A DNA stretch of 64,000 nt from Asterias rubens (GCF_902459465.1 NC_047068.1:13477195-13541194); one strand, 5' to 3'; counted from the stretch's first letter, positions 51,229 through 56,768 are shown. The notes: generated by a model from the sequence alone, not told the origin. Numbers and translations: made by a program.

Positions 51229-51913
51229 GCTGCTGCTGCTGCTGCTGCTCCTGTTCTTCTTCTGATGATGATGTTGCTGTTAACGTTGTTGTTGTTGCTG
51301 ATGCGTCCATTATTAGTGTTGATATTATTGTTTCATTGCTGTTCCTGCCCCTACTGTTGTTGTTGTTGTTGTTGTTGTTGCTGTTGCTGTCGTTGTCGTT
51401 GTCGCTGTCTTTGTTGTCGTTGCCGTCGTTGCCGTTATCGTTGTTGTTGTCGCTGCCGCTGTTGTTGTTATTGTTGTTGTTATCGTTGTCGATGTCGCTG
51501 TCACTATTTTGTCGTTGTGTCGATGCCGTTGTCGCTGTCGCTGTTGTTGTCATCGTCGTTTTCGCTGTTGATGTCGTTGTTGTTGTTAAAAGTTTTGGTT
51601 TTTAAATTTAAATTTAATTTACTTTTTTTTTTTTTTTTTTACAGGAATGTTCATGTTGGTTGGACACTCTATGATGCTGAGTATTCATACATCAAAAAAT
51701 AACAATAATGAGTCATCCGGGGGTGGGTGGCATCACGGATGGTCATTTATTGTCGCCTGGCTTGCATTCGGCCTATGCCTTGTAGCAGGAGTAATAAACT
51801 GTATTGTGTACAGAAACTTCCGTAAGATGTCAGAGGAACTGACTGGGACGCCCTCTCGTGTCAAGTATGCCAACAGACCACATCCACCCGTCAATCTTGG
51901 GTCAAGCATTTGA
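16005..51913 (+). CDS. Claudin/PMP22-superfamily four-transmembrane protein, whole gene model (4 coding exons)
   Basis: Joining 16005-16392, 44774-44833, 50554-50691 and 51645-51913 gives 855 bases, 284 residues plus stop. All three introns are GT-AG and phase 1, and no frame is lost. Predicted membrane segments lie near residues 10-32, 155-178, 183-210 and 227-251. The first extracellular loop carries W34, G114-L115-W116, C119 and C133, the claudin-type W-GLW-C-C signature; the two cysteines usually form a disulfide. Sequons are at N61, N65, N69, N85, N139 and N217. The protein ends in SSI, which fits a class I PDZ ligand. Family members act in the plasma membrane as junction, channel-accessory or myelin-type proteins; the subgroup cannot be named. 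The start at 16005 has A at -3 and G at +4 and directly precedes the first membrane helix. The 284 residues exceed the 200-230 usual for claudins because of the loop 1 insert. Confidence 0.85.
16420..16625 (+). repeat. GCGGTAACACCA repeat
   Basis: TTTGCGGTAACACCACGTGT, ACTTGCCAGGTAGAG, AGAGAACTGTCTTGC and CGGTCCTGCTTTTTA follow in the same order as at 22548-22742. It starts 28 bases after the exon 1 donor of the claudin-like gene. Confidence 0.6.
16650..16856 (+). repeat. GTACGAAGTGTCC minisatellite
   Basis: Irregular tandem and inverted copies of a unit near GGTACGAAGTGTCCA, including two long units with ACCTTGCAAAAGGTACAAAG. It lies 260 bases after the exon 1 donor. Confidence 0.7.
16984..17231 (-). 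mobile_element. Family A miniature transposon, left end lost
   Basis: From TGTTGATAGTTGATCTG to GTGTCCAGTGCC followed by TTAA (17232-17235). It lies about 600 bases inside intron 1 of the claudin-like gene. Confidence 0.75.
17517..17668. mobile_element. Family C palindromic miniature element, best preserved
   Basis: CAGGGGTTGATTTCACAAAG at the left is mirrored by CTTTGTGAAATCGACCCCTG at the right. The inside alternates GACTAGTCCTA and CTCGAGTTAGGACGAG blocks. About 152 bases. Confidence 0.85.
18609..18695. mobile_element. Short palindromic element (TAGCCGTAGCC type)
   Basis: GACTCGACTTCGGCTATGGC and TACGGCTA are mirrored by TAGCCGTAGCCGTAAGCCA. The same motif pair occurs at 29171-29302. Confidence 0.5.
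19087..19276 (+). repeat. Two diverged tandem copies, each with an ATGCAAAT octamer
   Basis: TACGGCACCACTCT, ATATGCAAAT and GGTCGTGGACCTG follow in the same order at 19095-19167 and 19200-19276. Confidence 0.65.
21241..21306 (+). repeat. CGAAACGTC hairpin block
   Basis: GAGAAAGACTCTG followed by GATCGAAACGTCAGGCC. The minus strand at 30358-30425 repeats the same 60-odd bases. Likely the 3' end of a retroelement. Confidence 0.5.
21786..22073 (+). mobile_element. Family A miniature transposon, right end lost
   Basis: TTAA at 21782-21785, then AGACGTTGACACTATTGG, through the GACCTCA/TGAGGTC palindrome, stopping after CAGAGGGAGCTG. Confidence 0.75.
22548..22742 (+). repeat. GCGGTAACACCA repeat, second copy
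   Basis: Matches 16420-16625 across about 190 bases, with an additional CTACTACCGCAGAGTAGA self-complementary stretch. The source element is unknown. Confidence 0.6.
22991..23169 (+). mobile_element. Family A miniature transposon, internally deleted
   Basis: Both TTAA-flanked ends are present (AGGCACTGGACACCATTGG and TTCACTGCCT) but only about 180 bases remain. A short tandem repeat of ATTGATCGTCGA sits near the left end. Confidence 0.7.
23450..23520 (-). repeat. CGAAACGTC hairpin block (GAGCAG/CTGTTC stem)
   Basis: The minus strand reads GAAGACGAGCAGAGTATACT then GTTCGAAACGTCAAGGCC and a self-complementary GGCTCTTTTCAGAGCC. Nearly identical to 40568-40645. Confidence 0.55.
24465..24650 (-). 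pseudogene. LINE fragment with a nonsense codon
   Basis: The minus strand reads F-Q-L-T-V-P-R-T-H-N-K-A-G-D-R-T-F-T-V-T, then A-A-K-E, a TGA where the family has Trp, and N-S-L-P-R-S-I. It is the same protein region as the relic at 1859-2205 but from a different LINE lineage. The stop in place of Trp marks it as inactive. Confidence 0.7.
24862..25239 (+). mobile_element. Family A miniature transposon
   Basis: A complete copy between TTAA at 24858-24861 and 25240-25243, with the GACCTCA/TGAGGT centre. One of the best preserved copies. Confidence 0.88.
26298..26412 (+). repeat. Two tandem copies of a CGAAACGTC block
   Basis: A unit of about 60 bases (GCACTGTTGGCTCCTGACGC ... ACTAGTCGAAACGTCGAG) is repeated twice directly before the SINE at 26405; the second copy ends CGAAACTTCG. 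Confidence 0.6.
26405..26875 (+). mobile_element. tRNA-derived SINE, near full length
   Basis: The head has a box A-like TCTGGTGGTTAAGAGTA and a box B-like GTGGGTTCTAGTCCC, as expected for an internal RNA polymerase III promoter. A body with GACACTTAAC and CGGATGGGACGTAAAGC follows, then a 3' end with GCGCTATAAAAG and an ATT-rich tail. A partial copy of the same family lies at 8180-8395. Sharing the 3' end with a LINE would explain its mobility; that is inference. Confidence 0.7.
27201..27520 (-). mobile_element. Family A miniature transposon, left end lost
   Basis: From CGTGCTTGGTAACGAGCAAT to TGTCCAGTGCCT before TTAA (27521-27524). The centre is the alternative palindrome ACTGCATGCATGAAG. 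Confidence 0.75.
27813..27852. repeat. TTG microsatellite
   Basis: About 12 TTG units with one TTA interruption. Confidence 0.85.
29171..29302. mobile_element. Short palindromic element (TAGCCGTAGTC type)
   Basis: GTCCGAATTGG at the left is mirrored by CCAATTCAGAC at the right, with ACGACTACGGCTA against TAGCCGTAGTC inside. Related to 18609-18695. Confidence 0.55.
30005..30320. repeat. GGGTCA/TGACCC-rich repeat
   Basis: At least ten GGGTCA, GGATC or TGACCC blocks in both orientations, including TGACCCGTGGGTCA near 30077. A similar patch is at 58320-58455. Confidence 0.55.
30358..30425 (-). repeat. CGAAAC hairpin block
   Basis: The minus strand reads TTAGCCTTCGAGAAAGACTC then GGTCGAAACACCAGACC, a second copy of the block at 21241-21306. 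Confidence 0.5.
31088..31261. mobile_element. Family C palindromic miniature element
   Basis: GCCGTCGATTTCACAAAGAG mirrored by TTTTTTGAAATCGACGGC. The middle carries a short unrelated insertion (about 31170-31200). Confidence 0.8.
31335..31375 (-). repeat. Box B-like repeat fragment, second copy
   Basis: On the minus strand CCCCGGTTCGAATCCCAG then ACCGGAGCC, matching 2655-2720. It is a likely SINE remnant next to a palindromic element. Confidence 0.35.
31872..31930 (+). repeat. CGAAACGTC hairpin block (GATCAG/CTGATC stem)
   Basis: GAAGACGATCAGAGCATACT then GATCGAAACGTCGAG. The GATCAG/CTGATC stem is perfect with a six-base loop. Confidence 0.5.
31931..33653. other. Intron 1, no feature seen
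   Basis: Unique AT-rich sequence with short random frames. Confidence 0.45.
33658..34028 (+). mobile_element. Family A miniature transposon
   Basis: A complete copy between TTAA at 33654-33657 and 34029-34032. Point changes inside the central palindrome (AAGCCCTCA against TGAGTTCTCG) show decay. Confidence 0.83.
34267..34445. mobile_element. Palindromic element with ATTTCATAAAGC ends
   Basis: GGCCACATTTCATAAAGCTG is mirrored by GGCTTTATGAAAATAGGCTC. Many TGCTTAGC/GCTAAGCA blocks lie inside and continue to about 34610 in a second diverged copy. Related pieces are at 1683-1858 and 55897-56050. Confidence 0.6.
34620..36236. other. Intron 1, only the 13-mer tandem repeat
   Basis: Nothing else was recognised. 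Confidence 0.45.
35170..35234. repeat. 13-mer tandem repeat AGATCAAGTTTGT, five copies
   Basis: Five perfect consecutive copies with no other structure nearby. Confidence 0.9.
36241..36619 (+). mobile_element. Family A miniature transposon
   Basis: A complete copy between TTAA at 36237-36240 and 36620-36623, closely matching the copy at 24862-25239. Confidence 0.88.
36958..37300 (+). repeat. Direct duplication of about 120 bases left of the Penelope-like element
   Basis: CGCATCACTGCATCAATTTG, GTGGTATTTCCTTCTGCTGA and CAAACAGATGCTTACGTAAC occur at 36962-37050 and again, with substitutions, at 37180-37284. The second copy runs up to the target-site duplication. Confidence 0.7.
37307..39678 (-). 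mobile_element. Penelope-like retroelement copy with target-site duplication
   Basis: The element body is about 37320-39665 in antisense orientation. TTACTTTATTATT occurs at 37307-37319 and again at 39666-39678, a 13-bp direct repeat that fits a target-site duplication. The 3' part (37320-37888) is untranslated and ends with a hairpin-like block at 37340-37385 (CTGAAGAAGGTCC, then GGATCGAAAGC on the minus strand). The 5' end is truncated inside the coding region. Confidence 0.75.
37889..39670 (-). CDS. Penelope-like element: reverse transcriptase with GIY-YIG endonuclease, N-terminally truncated
   Basis: Open for 593 codons on the minus strand from a stop inside an ATT repeat at 39671 to the stop at 37889. 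In order: F-Y-L-L-P-K-I-H-K, G-R-P-I-V-S-G, motif A F-D-V-S-S-L-Y-T-N-I-P, motif B Q-G-T-A-M-G-T-K-M-A-P, catalytic R-F-I-D-D-I-F (near 38966-38971), F-L-D-V-T-I, a basic linker, a C-H-K-C...C-K-T-C cluster that may bind zinc, and a GIY-YIG domain with Y-V-I-S-C-K-R-C then Y-V-G-E-T. This is the Penelope-like layout. Complete proteins of the group are longer, and the first 100-200 residues are missing. The copy sits in intron 1 of the claudin-like gene in antisense orientation. No internal stop or frameshift was seen, so the insertion looks young. Confidence 0.9.
   Translation of the reverse strand, partial: SNYIAEGLRQLSNTDHYIECASDPTESFSQDISDTLVKIYNANDIEKDTFNYLLPHDPRTARFYLLPKIHKPNNPGRPIVSGNGSPTERISEFVDSFLKPLVCRIPSFIKDTKDFLHKLDEVKHQIPDSAILVTFDVSSLYTNIPHHEGMSACVSALNASNQSRPSVSHIKELMTHILMKNNFTFSDRHFLQVQGTAMGTKMAPSYANLFMSQLEDRLLSSAPNRPLVWWRFIDDIFSIWCGDQDSLDEFIAHINSFHPTIKFTTEQSLTSVNFLDVTITKSPNGLVTDVYSKPTDTHQYLLSNSCHPSHCKKAIAYSQALRIRRICSTDTLYKRRSSELRKHLVSRGHSERRVQLAINRALNVPRHTLLTNTGAKKPPTNRVALVTTFHPKLPKLPSILNNNMPILHSSSRLHSAITEVPMVAFRRPKNLGDILVRAKLPPGTVQTQPPTDILGCHKCTRSKCKTCLHIKPSLKVKSHTTGSSYNIKTDSECSTSNVVYVISCKRCGLQYVGETKTKLSLRFANHVSSIKTKKPYPVSIHFNSPNHSVIDVELLVIEACNGDDTHRKNRESHWIHQLKTVKPFGLNINTGVK
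39687..40264. mobile_element. Foldback element with AGTCACCTGG ends and inner inverted arms
   Basis: AGTCACCTGGAA at 39687 is mirrored by TTCCAGGTGACT at 40253-40264, both next to TTAA. Inside, arms of about 90-100 bases (39846-39934 and 40014-40113) are inverted copies of each other, each with a TGACGTCA and a GAGGCAGACTTTGC or mirrored block. Overlapping short frames in both directions are a consequence of the palindrome. Confidence 0.75.
40313..40460. repeat. CAAACAAATAAA 12-mer microsatellite
   Basis: About ten copies of a 12-base higher-order unit CAAACAAATAAA and a short CAA-rich lead, directly right of the foldback element ending at 40264. Confidence 0.95.
40568..40645 (-). repeat. 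CGAAACGTC hairpin block (GAGCAG/CTGTTC stem)
   Basis: The minus strand reads GGAGACGAGCAGAGTATACT then GTTCGAAACGTCGAGACC and GGCTCTTCTCAGAGCC, matching 23450-23520. Confidence 0.55.
40849..41209 (-). mobile_element. Family A miniature transposon
   Basis: AGGCACTGGCACTATTGG follows TTAA (40845-40848) and GTGTCCAGTGCCC ends the copy. The central palindrome is the alternative CTTGAGGCCTGAAGG type. Confidence 0.82.
41740..42119 (+). mobile_element. Family A miniature transposon, diverged
   Basis: TTAA at 41736-41739 and 42120-42123. The ends are altered (AGGGCCTCACCACC and GTCCTGACCAGTGCCT) but the inner blocks (AGACCAGTATTCTCACTTGG, TACTTCAGAGGGGGTCGTTT) fit. Confidence 0.75.
42305..42631. 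mobile_element. Family B foldback element
   Basis: A long inverted repeat: GGAACACGAATTGCC...GGCAATGTGTTCC, with inner mirrored blocks GATCGGTCGAGTTGGTCTTT and ACCAACTCGTCCGATC, and GTTGGAAAGATG against CATCTTTCCAAC. TTAA lies on both sides. A second copy is at 56063-56423. Confidence 0.8.
42801..43101 (-). mobile_element. Family A miniature transposon, right end lost
   Basis: Starts AGGCACCGGACACTATTA and has a perfect central palindrome CCGAGACCTCAGCTGAG plus its mirror. It ends near CAAATTTTCAAAGG. Confidence 0.75.
43877..44338. repeat. Alternating array of two palindromes (TTGCATATGCAA and GTCCGGCCGGAC types)
   Basis: Two clusters (43879-43947 and 44155-44338) alternate TGCATATGCA or TGCATTATGCA with GTCCGGCCGGAC-like palindromes every 30 or so bases. 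The 200 bases between clusters have only single half motifs. The array ends 436 bases before exon 2 of the claudin-like gene. No homology to a known element was recognised. Confidence 0.7.
44774..44833 (+). CDS. Claudin-like gene, coding exon 2 (60-base exon)
   Basis: A 60-base exon between a pyrimidine-rich acceptor ending TTTACAG and a GTAAGT donor. Spliced to exon 1 it reads D-W-E-C-L-N and supplies the second conserved loop cysteine (C133) and sequon N139-L-S. Phase 1 on both sides matches its neighbours. It was placed because it completes the claudin cysteine pair and restores frame across a 28.4-kb intron. Confidence 0.8.
44834..46828. other. Intron 2 of the claudin-like gene, first part, no feature seen
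   Basis: AT-rich, unique-looking sequence between exon 2 and the LINE tail. Confidence 0.45.
46829..46910 (-). mobile_element. LINE 3' tail with GATAA microsatellite
   Basis: About eight GATAA units are followed by TTATTATCCCACACGGGGGA. On the minus strand this is a polyadenylation-like AATAAAG followed by a TTATC repeat, the usual 3' end of CR1/L2-type LINEs that terminate in a short tandem repeat. No coding part is visible in the DNA to the right (46911-47160). Confidence 0.55.
46911..48787. other. Intron 2, middle part, no feature seen
   Basis: May include the 3' UTR of the LINE whose tail is at 46829-46910. Otherwise nothing was recognised. Confidence 0.4.
48788..49413 (+). mobile_element. 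Family A miniature transposon, interrupted by a nested element
   Basis: GGCACGGACAC-ATTT at 48789-48803 continues at 49065 with ATTTGGCAATTATC once the nested element is removed. The copy ends GAGTCCAGTGCC before TTAA (49414-49417). Confidence 0.75.
48804..49064. mobile_element. Nested miniature transposon with 36-bp inverted repeats and ATTT duplication
   Basis: The left end GTGACCATCCACCACCAATA is mirrored by GGTGGTGGATGGTCAC on the right; the inverted repeats run about 36 bases at roughly 90% identity. ATTT flanks both sides (48800-48803 and 49065-49068). The element is 261 bases and non-coding. Confidence 0.85.
49815..50047. mobile_element. Miniature transposon with ACACTGCAA ends and GTGTTA iterons
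   Basis: ACACTGCAAGAACCGAGGTG at the left is mirrored by CAGCCCAGTTTTTGCAGTGT at the right, 233 bases. GTGTTA/TAACAC occurs repeatedly inside near both ends, like transposase-binding iterons. Confidence 0.75.
50554..50691 (+). CDS. Claudin-like gene, coding exon 3
   Basis: Encodes residues from about 150 to 195: the second membrane helix (rich in Ala, Gly, Val and Cys), a short QQP turn, and the start of the third helix. The acceptor is TTTTCTCTAG and the donor GTGGGT. The short loop between helices 2 and 3 is the usual cytosolic loop of the superfamily. Confidence 0.85.
50760..51260. repeat. TTG-rich minisatellite with a 95-base higher-order period
   Basis: TGATTGATGTGGCTATTGAT begins at 50821, 50876, 50928, 50977, 51023, 51072, 51118 and 51167, joined by TTG/CTG runs. 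From 50977 on, spacing alternates 46 and 49 bases. It lies in intron 3 of the claudin-like gene. Confidence 0.9.
51345..51600. repeat. TTG/CGT compound microsatellite
   Basis: TTG runs grade into GTCGTTGTCGCTGTC-like repeats up to 45 bases before the exon 4 acceptor. Confidence 0.9.
51645..51913 (+). CDS. Claudin-like gene, coding exon 4 and stop
   Basis: Encodes the rest of helix 3, the second extracellular loop (an Asn run with sequon N217-E-S, then a Gly/His/Trp stretch), helix 4 starting G-W-S-F, and a cytosolic tail of about 33 residues ending SSI. The acceptor follows an uninterrupted T-run and ACAG. The GWSF-type entry to helix 4 is common in PMP22/claudin proteins. The stop codon is at 51911-51913. 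Confidence 0.88.
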
Positions 51914-53827
51914 AAGCACGCCATAGTGGCGAGAATGACGTCGCTGCGTGTTGCAGCCCGTAACAAAATAATGTTGCCTAATTTTGTGTAAAAGAACTGT
52001 TTAAAACAGTGCATAGTAAAATTACATTTTATCGTGAGTTACTGCAGGAAGTAGTTCTTACTCGTCGGGGAAACTGTGTGGCAAAGTTTCGTAAAAATTA
52101 GCAGTACATTATAGATTCATTTAATTATCTATATCATTTTTAAAAAAGTACAATCTTTGTTTCAAAACATAATTTCTGCAAGAGGTTTTTGTTTCTGTTG
52201 TTGGTATAAATAACTTACGACGTGAACATTTTAAGCATGGTTTAACTTCGTATTGTCAGTGCCTTTTTTACTTGTCCTTTTCCTTGTACATTCATGAGAT
52301 TTATATACATTGAAAATATTTATTGGAGTGATTGTCAGATGTTTATAAAACGTTTGATAATCCACATAGAAGAAATATTACCTTAATATGCACAATTAAC
52401 AATTAACATTTTAACAAGACTCTCATGATTTCCAAAGTCACCAGAGAATCAAATGTTACAAGTAACGGGCACAATCCGGATGGTAAGAAAGTTTGGTACT
52501 TTTGGACGTGAGATTGTATGGTGACCGTCTTCCCTATAGCAGTTGCACTGGCAAACTTGCATATTAAAGACGTTTCACTTCTAGCAAATCATTGTTTTTA
52601 CCCCAGGAAATTTGGGTGTCCAAAACAGTATTTCCCAACAGGTCAAGGCAGTTTGTGTGTTAGGTTGCAATGGAAAACTGCTGGGCCACCATCTGCTTAC
52701 AAGAATTGCTTGCAAGTTTGCTTCAGTATGGGTGGACTAGAAACTTGGGTTAGGGCAGCCCTACGTGAGGAGAAAACGTCTGATATTTTTTTCCCCCACA
52801 TTTCTTCTGATATACATCAATGTGCACAACCATAAAAAATGCGCTGTTTAAGTGCATCCTCAGCACATGCAGTAAACATAAACCTATCATTACAAGCCAA
52901 TTAGTTGACGATAAATCTTATGTCTTTTATAGTCTTTTGGAGGTTTTCTTCTGTACAAATATTTGTTCTAAAATATAATGTTAGAACGGGCTCTACAAGT
53001 GAAAGCAAACCGACTCTTTTACGACTGTGAACCTTTAACTGAATCATTGTGACCTCAAAATTTAAAAATATTCAAACACTTCCGGGAGCTCGTTTAAAAC
53101 AGGTTACACTGGGGCCATTCCTGAACACATGATTTAACTTGTTCAACTGTTGTGGCGTCTATTGCTTAATGACGAACAAACCAAACGGATGCTGAGTGAT
53201 GAATTAAAAAATTAGTTCGCCAAATTAAAGACGGTTACATTTCAGGGTCTTGGACGTTCAAGTCTCGCGCGTTTTCGAACATTTTGGGACCAGTCCCACG
53301 TACTTTGGGACCACGTGCGTATGCACGCGAGCTACTGCCATAGCTATTGAGCAATGCGGCAATGCCTCTTACAAAATGGTGGACAAACTATGACCTTCTA
53401 TGAACCAATGTTACATCTTTCCTATTCATTTGTCTAATTGTTAATAAGGGGAAAATGTTCGATGGAACATTTAAAAAATCGATCAAATGTAACAATGAAA
53501 ATGTTGAAATTAGTTTATATATTAAATCATAGTAAATATCCATCCAGACCTATGAACTGAAATGCATGATTTGTTTTATGACCGATATAAAGGTAATTAA
53601 TCTGAAAGCTCACTCTGTATTTCGATTTAGCCAATCGTACCTAATGCGCACAAAATCAAGTCAAACATACGCAGTTTTATAATTAAGATTATTTTGTTTT
53701 CCTGATTATTTTTTTAAGTTTTTGTTGTTGCTTTTATTGAAACTAGAGGATCGGAATAAACCGACTCTTTCATGAATCGGTTGCAAGGATTTAAGTGGAC
53801 AGCGCTAGATTGCTCAAACAACCACTG
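51914..53827. other. 3' flank of the claudin-like gene
   Basis: Probably begins with the 3' UTR. Candidate signals are ATTAAA at 52563 and AATAAA at 53755. The 105-codon frame at 52518-52835 has no recognised domain. Confidence 0.4.
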
Positions 53828-53831
53828 TTAA

Positions 53832-54209
53832 AGGCAGTGGACACTATTGGTAATTACTCAAAATAATTATTAGCATAACATCTTACTTGGTGACGAGTAA
53901 TGGGGAGAGGTTAATCATATAAAACATTGTGAGAAACCGCTCCCTCTGAAGTTAAATAGTTTTCGAGAGAGAAGTAATTTTCCACGAATTTGATTTCGAG
54001 ACCTCAGATTTAGAATTTGAGGTCTTGAAATAAAGCATCCGAAAGCACACAACTGGGGCGACAAGGGTATGTTTTTCTTTCATTAATATCTCGCAACTTC
54101 GACGACCGATTGAGCTCAAATTTTCACAGGTTTGTTATTTTATGCATATGTTGAGATACACCAACTGTGAAGACTAGTCTTTGACAATTACCAGTAGCGT
54201 CCACTGTCT
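53832..54209 (-). mobile_element. Family A miniature transposon
   Basis: A complete copy between TTAA at 53828-53831 and 54210-54213, with the TTCGAGACCTCA centre. It lies between the two genes. Confidence 0.87.
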
Positions 54210-54608
54210 TTAAGATCATGCACCATGCTTTAATAATTGCTATATCAGCGTCACTGCTTGTGTCTTTATACATCTCTAAGTAATTATTAATATTTCAACA
54301 AAATAAAAAAATTATAGATTTTATCGGGTGTCATCGAAGAGTGAAGAAAATGATCTGTTTATTTATGGAGGTGAAACAAATTAAAATTGAAAACTCGTTT
54401 TCACTGGTAAATACTACTATGAAAAGTATAAAGTAAAACATTTATATATTAATATTCCATAATATTATCTATTATTAATCGTATTCTTAAGTATACAACT
54501 ATGCACGAATTTGGTATGTTTATTAATGACAGTTGTAAAAATCATCTTATCAACGTTTATAAAAGTGTACAGAATTATAACAAAATGATATTTGGTTCCA
54601 GTGTATTG

Positions 54609-54805
54609 ATACAGTCTTGGCTCAAGACGTTGATAGTGAACAACGCTCAGATGTAAATCGCTACAGGGCGCCCTCTGACGATATGATTTAACCAACGTGA
54701 CTGGTACAAGTCGTCAGTCAAGTTGGTTAATCCATGGTTTATCATAACTGAGCGTAGTAAACTATCCACTATCGATCACTGACGTCTTGAGCCAAGACTA
54801 GTATT
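54609..54805. mobile_element. Miniature transposon with AGTCTTGGCTCAAGACG ends
   Basis: AGTCTTGGCTCAAGACGT is mirrored by GACGTCTTGAGCCAAGACT. About 190 bases with a GAACAACGCTCAG/CTGAGCGTAG inner pair. Confidence 0.78.
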
Positions 54806-55896
54806 TATATGAATGTGGGGAAAGAAGGAGCCGCAATACGTAGCCGCGGGACGGTAGATTATGTGCCTCTTATTACATCACAGAAAGTAAAGAAGTTCAT
54901 TTAGCATTTAGAAACAATTATCTTTATAACTTGTTATATTCACTTTATATGCAATGTAACTATCCAGGACCTACTTCTCAGTGAGTTGTTTAACCATTTT
55001 CTTCTTGTCGCAGTTTATACTTGCTCAACAGAAATAGTAATCGAACTCTGCAAAAACATATTAATCGTTCTTAACAGCATATTTACCCATTGTAGGCCTA
55101 CTACAACCCTTGCCAACTATAGCAATCCGTTTGAAGTGAACCGATAATGTTTAGTGTCAAAGGCATTTCAATTCAGGTTTGCCAGTTATAAAGACTCATT
55201 GACATTGCCAAAGTTTGCCGAAATGTTGATTTTTGTTTTCTTCTTCTAAAACCTGAAATTTTAAGTCACCAGAAATTTTGAACCAACAGCTGTTTATTTG
55301 ACGATAGTTACAAGCTGAGCGCTCAAACTGAAGACATGAAGTCAGAGTTTCTTTAGTTGACAGTTTAATATTATTATTTACAAACTACATCCAAATATTT
55401 TGTTTAGAGGAAACGTCCGTTGTAGCCTTATCAATGTTGTTTCAGCAAAGATTAAAAAGATTATATGAGTAGACTTGTGCAAGTCTCACCTGTCTTCGAA
55501 CGTTTTAACCCGCTGAAGTGCGATGTTTTGTTCGAACACGTGCCAGACTTTTACGGTCTATTACCACCGAAGTTTTGTGTACTTAACATAGTGCACCTAA
55601 TTTCATGACAGTATTCAGTCACGTAAGAATAATCAACATAATACATGCATTTTTGCCAATTTGTATTGGAAAAGGAATTCTTAATTTTGAAGATTTTGGG
55701 AAAATGCACTCTTACTGTTATAGTCTGTTTTATCGATTTGGAGCCAAGCGTCTGGTTGCATGTTTTTTTTATTGTAGTGATGGTTCTAATGTTAAGCTTT
55801 AAATGAATTACTTAAATGAGAGCACTCTTTTTTTATGATAACTGAGTTGTTTATTTTACGTTCTGTGGTCGTTGAGGGTGAGGTTTCTCTAGAATC

Positions 55897-56050
55897 GGGG
55901 CCCAATTTCATAAAACCTGTAGGCACAAAAACTTGCTAAACAAAGAGAAGAATTTAACAGAAAAAGCCTACAAGCCGAAATAACATTACATTGCTGTGAC
56001 TGGTGCCCAACTGTTTTTGGGCCAAGTGCCTAACTTCATGGCTCTGCTTA
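55897..56050. repeat. Diverged TGCTTAGC-type element
   Basis: GGGGCCCAATTTCATAAAAC, TTGCTAAACAAAGAG, GACTGGTGCCCAAC. The left end is well preserved. It lies directly left of the family B foldback. Confidence 0.45.
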
Positions 56051-56062
56051 CCGTTAGCTTAA

Positions 56063-56423
56063 AGGAGCACGTTGCCTTGGATCGGACGAGTTGGTCTATA
56101 AAAAGCGTTTTGTAACCATTTGTTATAAAATGCATATGGTTGGAAAGATGTTTTAAAAGTAGAATACAATGATCCACACATGTTTGCCTCGAAATTGCAT
56201 GGTTTTCCTTTAACTTTGCGAACTAACACGGTCGGCCATTTATGGGAGTCAAAAATTTGACTCCCATAAATGGTCGACCGTGTTTGACGACGAGGTAAGA
56301 GGAAAACCACGCAATTTCGAGTGATACTTGTGTGGATCATTATATTCTACTTTTAAAATATCTTTCCAGCCATAACAAACGCTTTTAAAGACCAACTCGA
56401 CCGATCCAAGGCAACGTGCTCCT
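56063..56423. mobile_element. Family B foldback element, near-perfect palindrome
   Basis: AGGAGCACGTTGCCTTGGAT at the left is mirrored by ATCCAAGGCAACGTGCTCCT at the right. The centre is TGGGAGTCAAA/TTTGACTCCCA. TTAA lies on both sides (56059-56062 and 56424-56427). The whole 361 bases could fold into one hairpin. Confidence 0.85.
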
Positions 56424-56494
56424 TTAAAGTCAGCTTAATATACGTCGAGCTTAATTTCACGGGTTAGCAGGGAGGTTTAGCCTGTGCGAGTTAA

Positions 56495-56768
56495 AGGGAA
56501 GGTACACGTTTGGTAAATTGTCAAAGACCAGTCTTCTCACTTGGTGTATCTCAACATAAGCATAAAATAACAAACCTGTGAAAATTTGAGCTAAATTGGT
56601 CATCGAAGTTGCGAGAAAATGATGAGAGAAAAAACACCCTTGTTGGACGAGTTTGACAAATAACCTCTTTCTCAAAAGCTATGTTCCTTCAAAGGGAGCC
56701 GTTTCTCACAATGTTTTATACTATCGACAGCTCTCCAATGATTACCAAGCGTGTAGCCTACCTTCCCT
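56495..56768 (+). mobile_element. Family A miniature transposon, variant ends
   Basis: Between TTAA at 56491-56494 and 56769-56772. The ends AGGGAAGGTACACGTTTGG and GTAGCCTACCTTCCCT match the variant copy at 4424-4698. The centre is deleted. Confidence 0.8.

Noticed and set aside
50760..51260. CRISPR-like repeat-spacer array
   Set aside because: Repeats are joined by simple TTG/CTG sequence rather than unique spacers, in an animal intron.
51121..51702. 193-codon plus-strand frame rich in Leu, Val and Cys, running into exon 4
   Set aside because: It is a translation of TTG/CGT microsatellites and is out of frame with exon 4.
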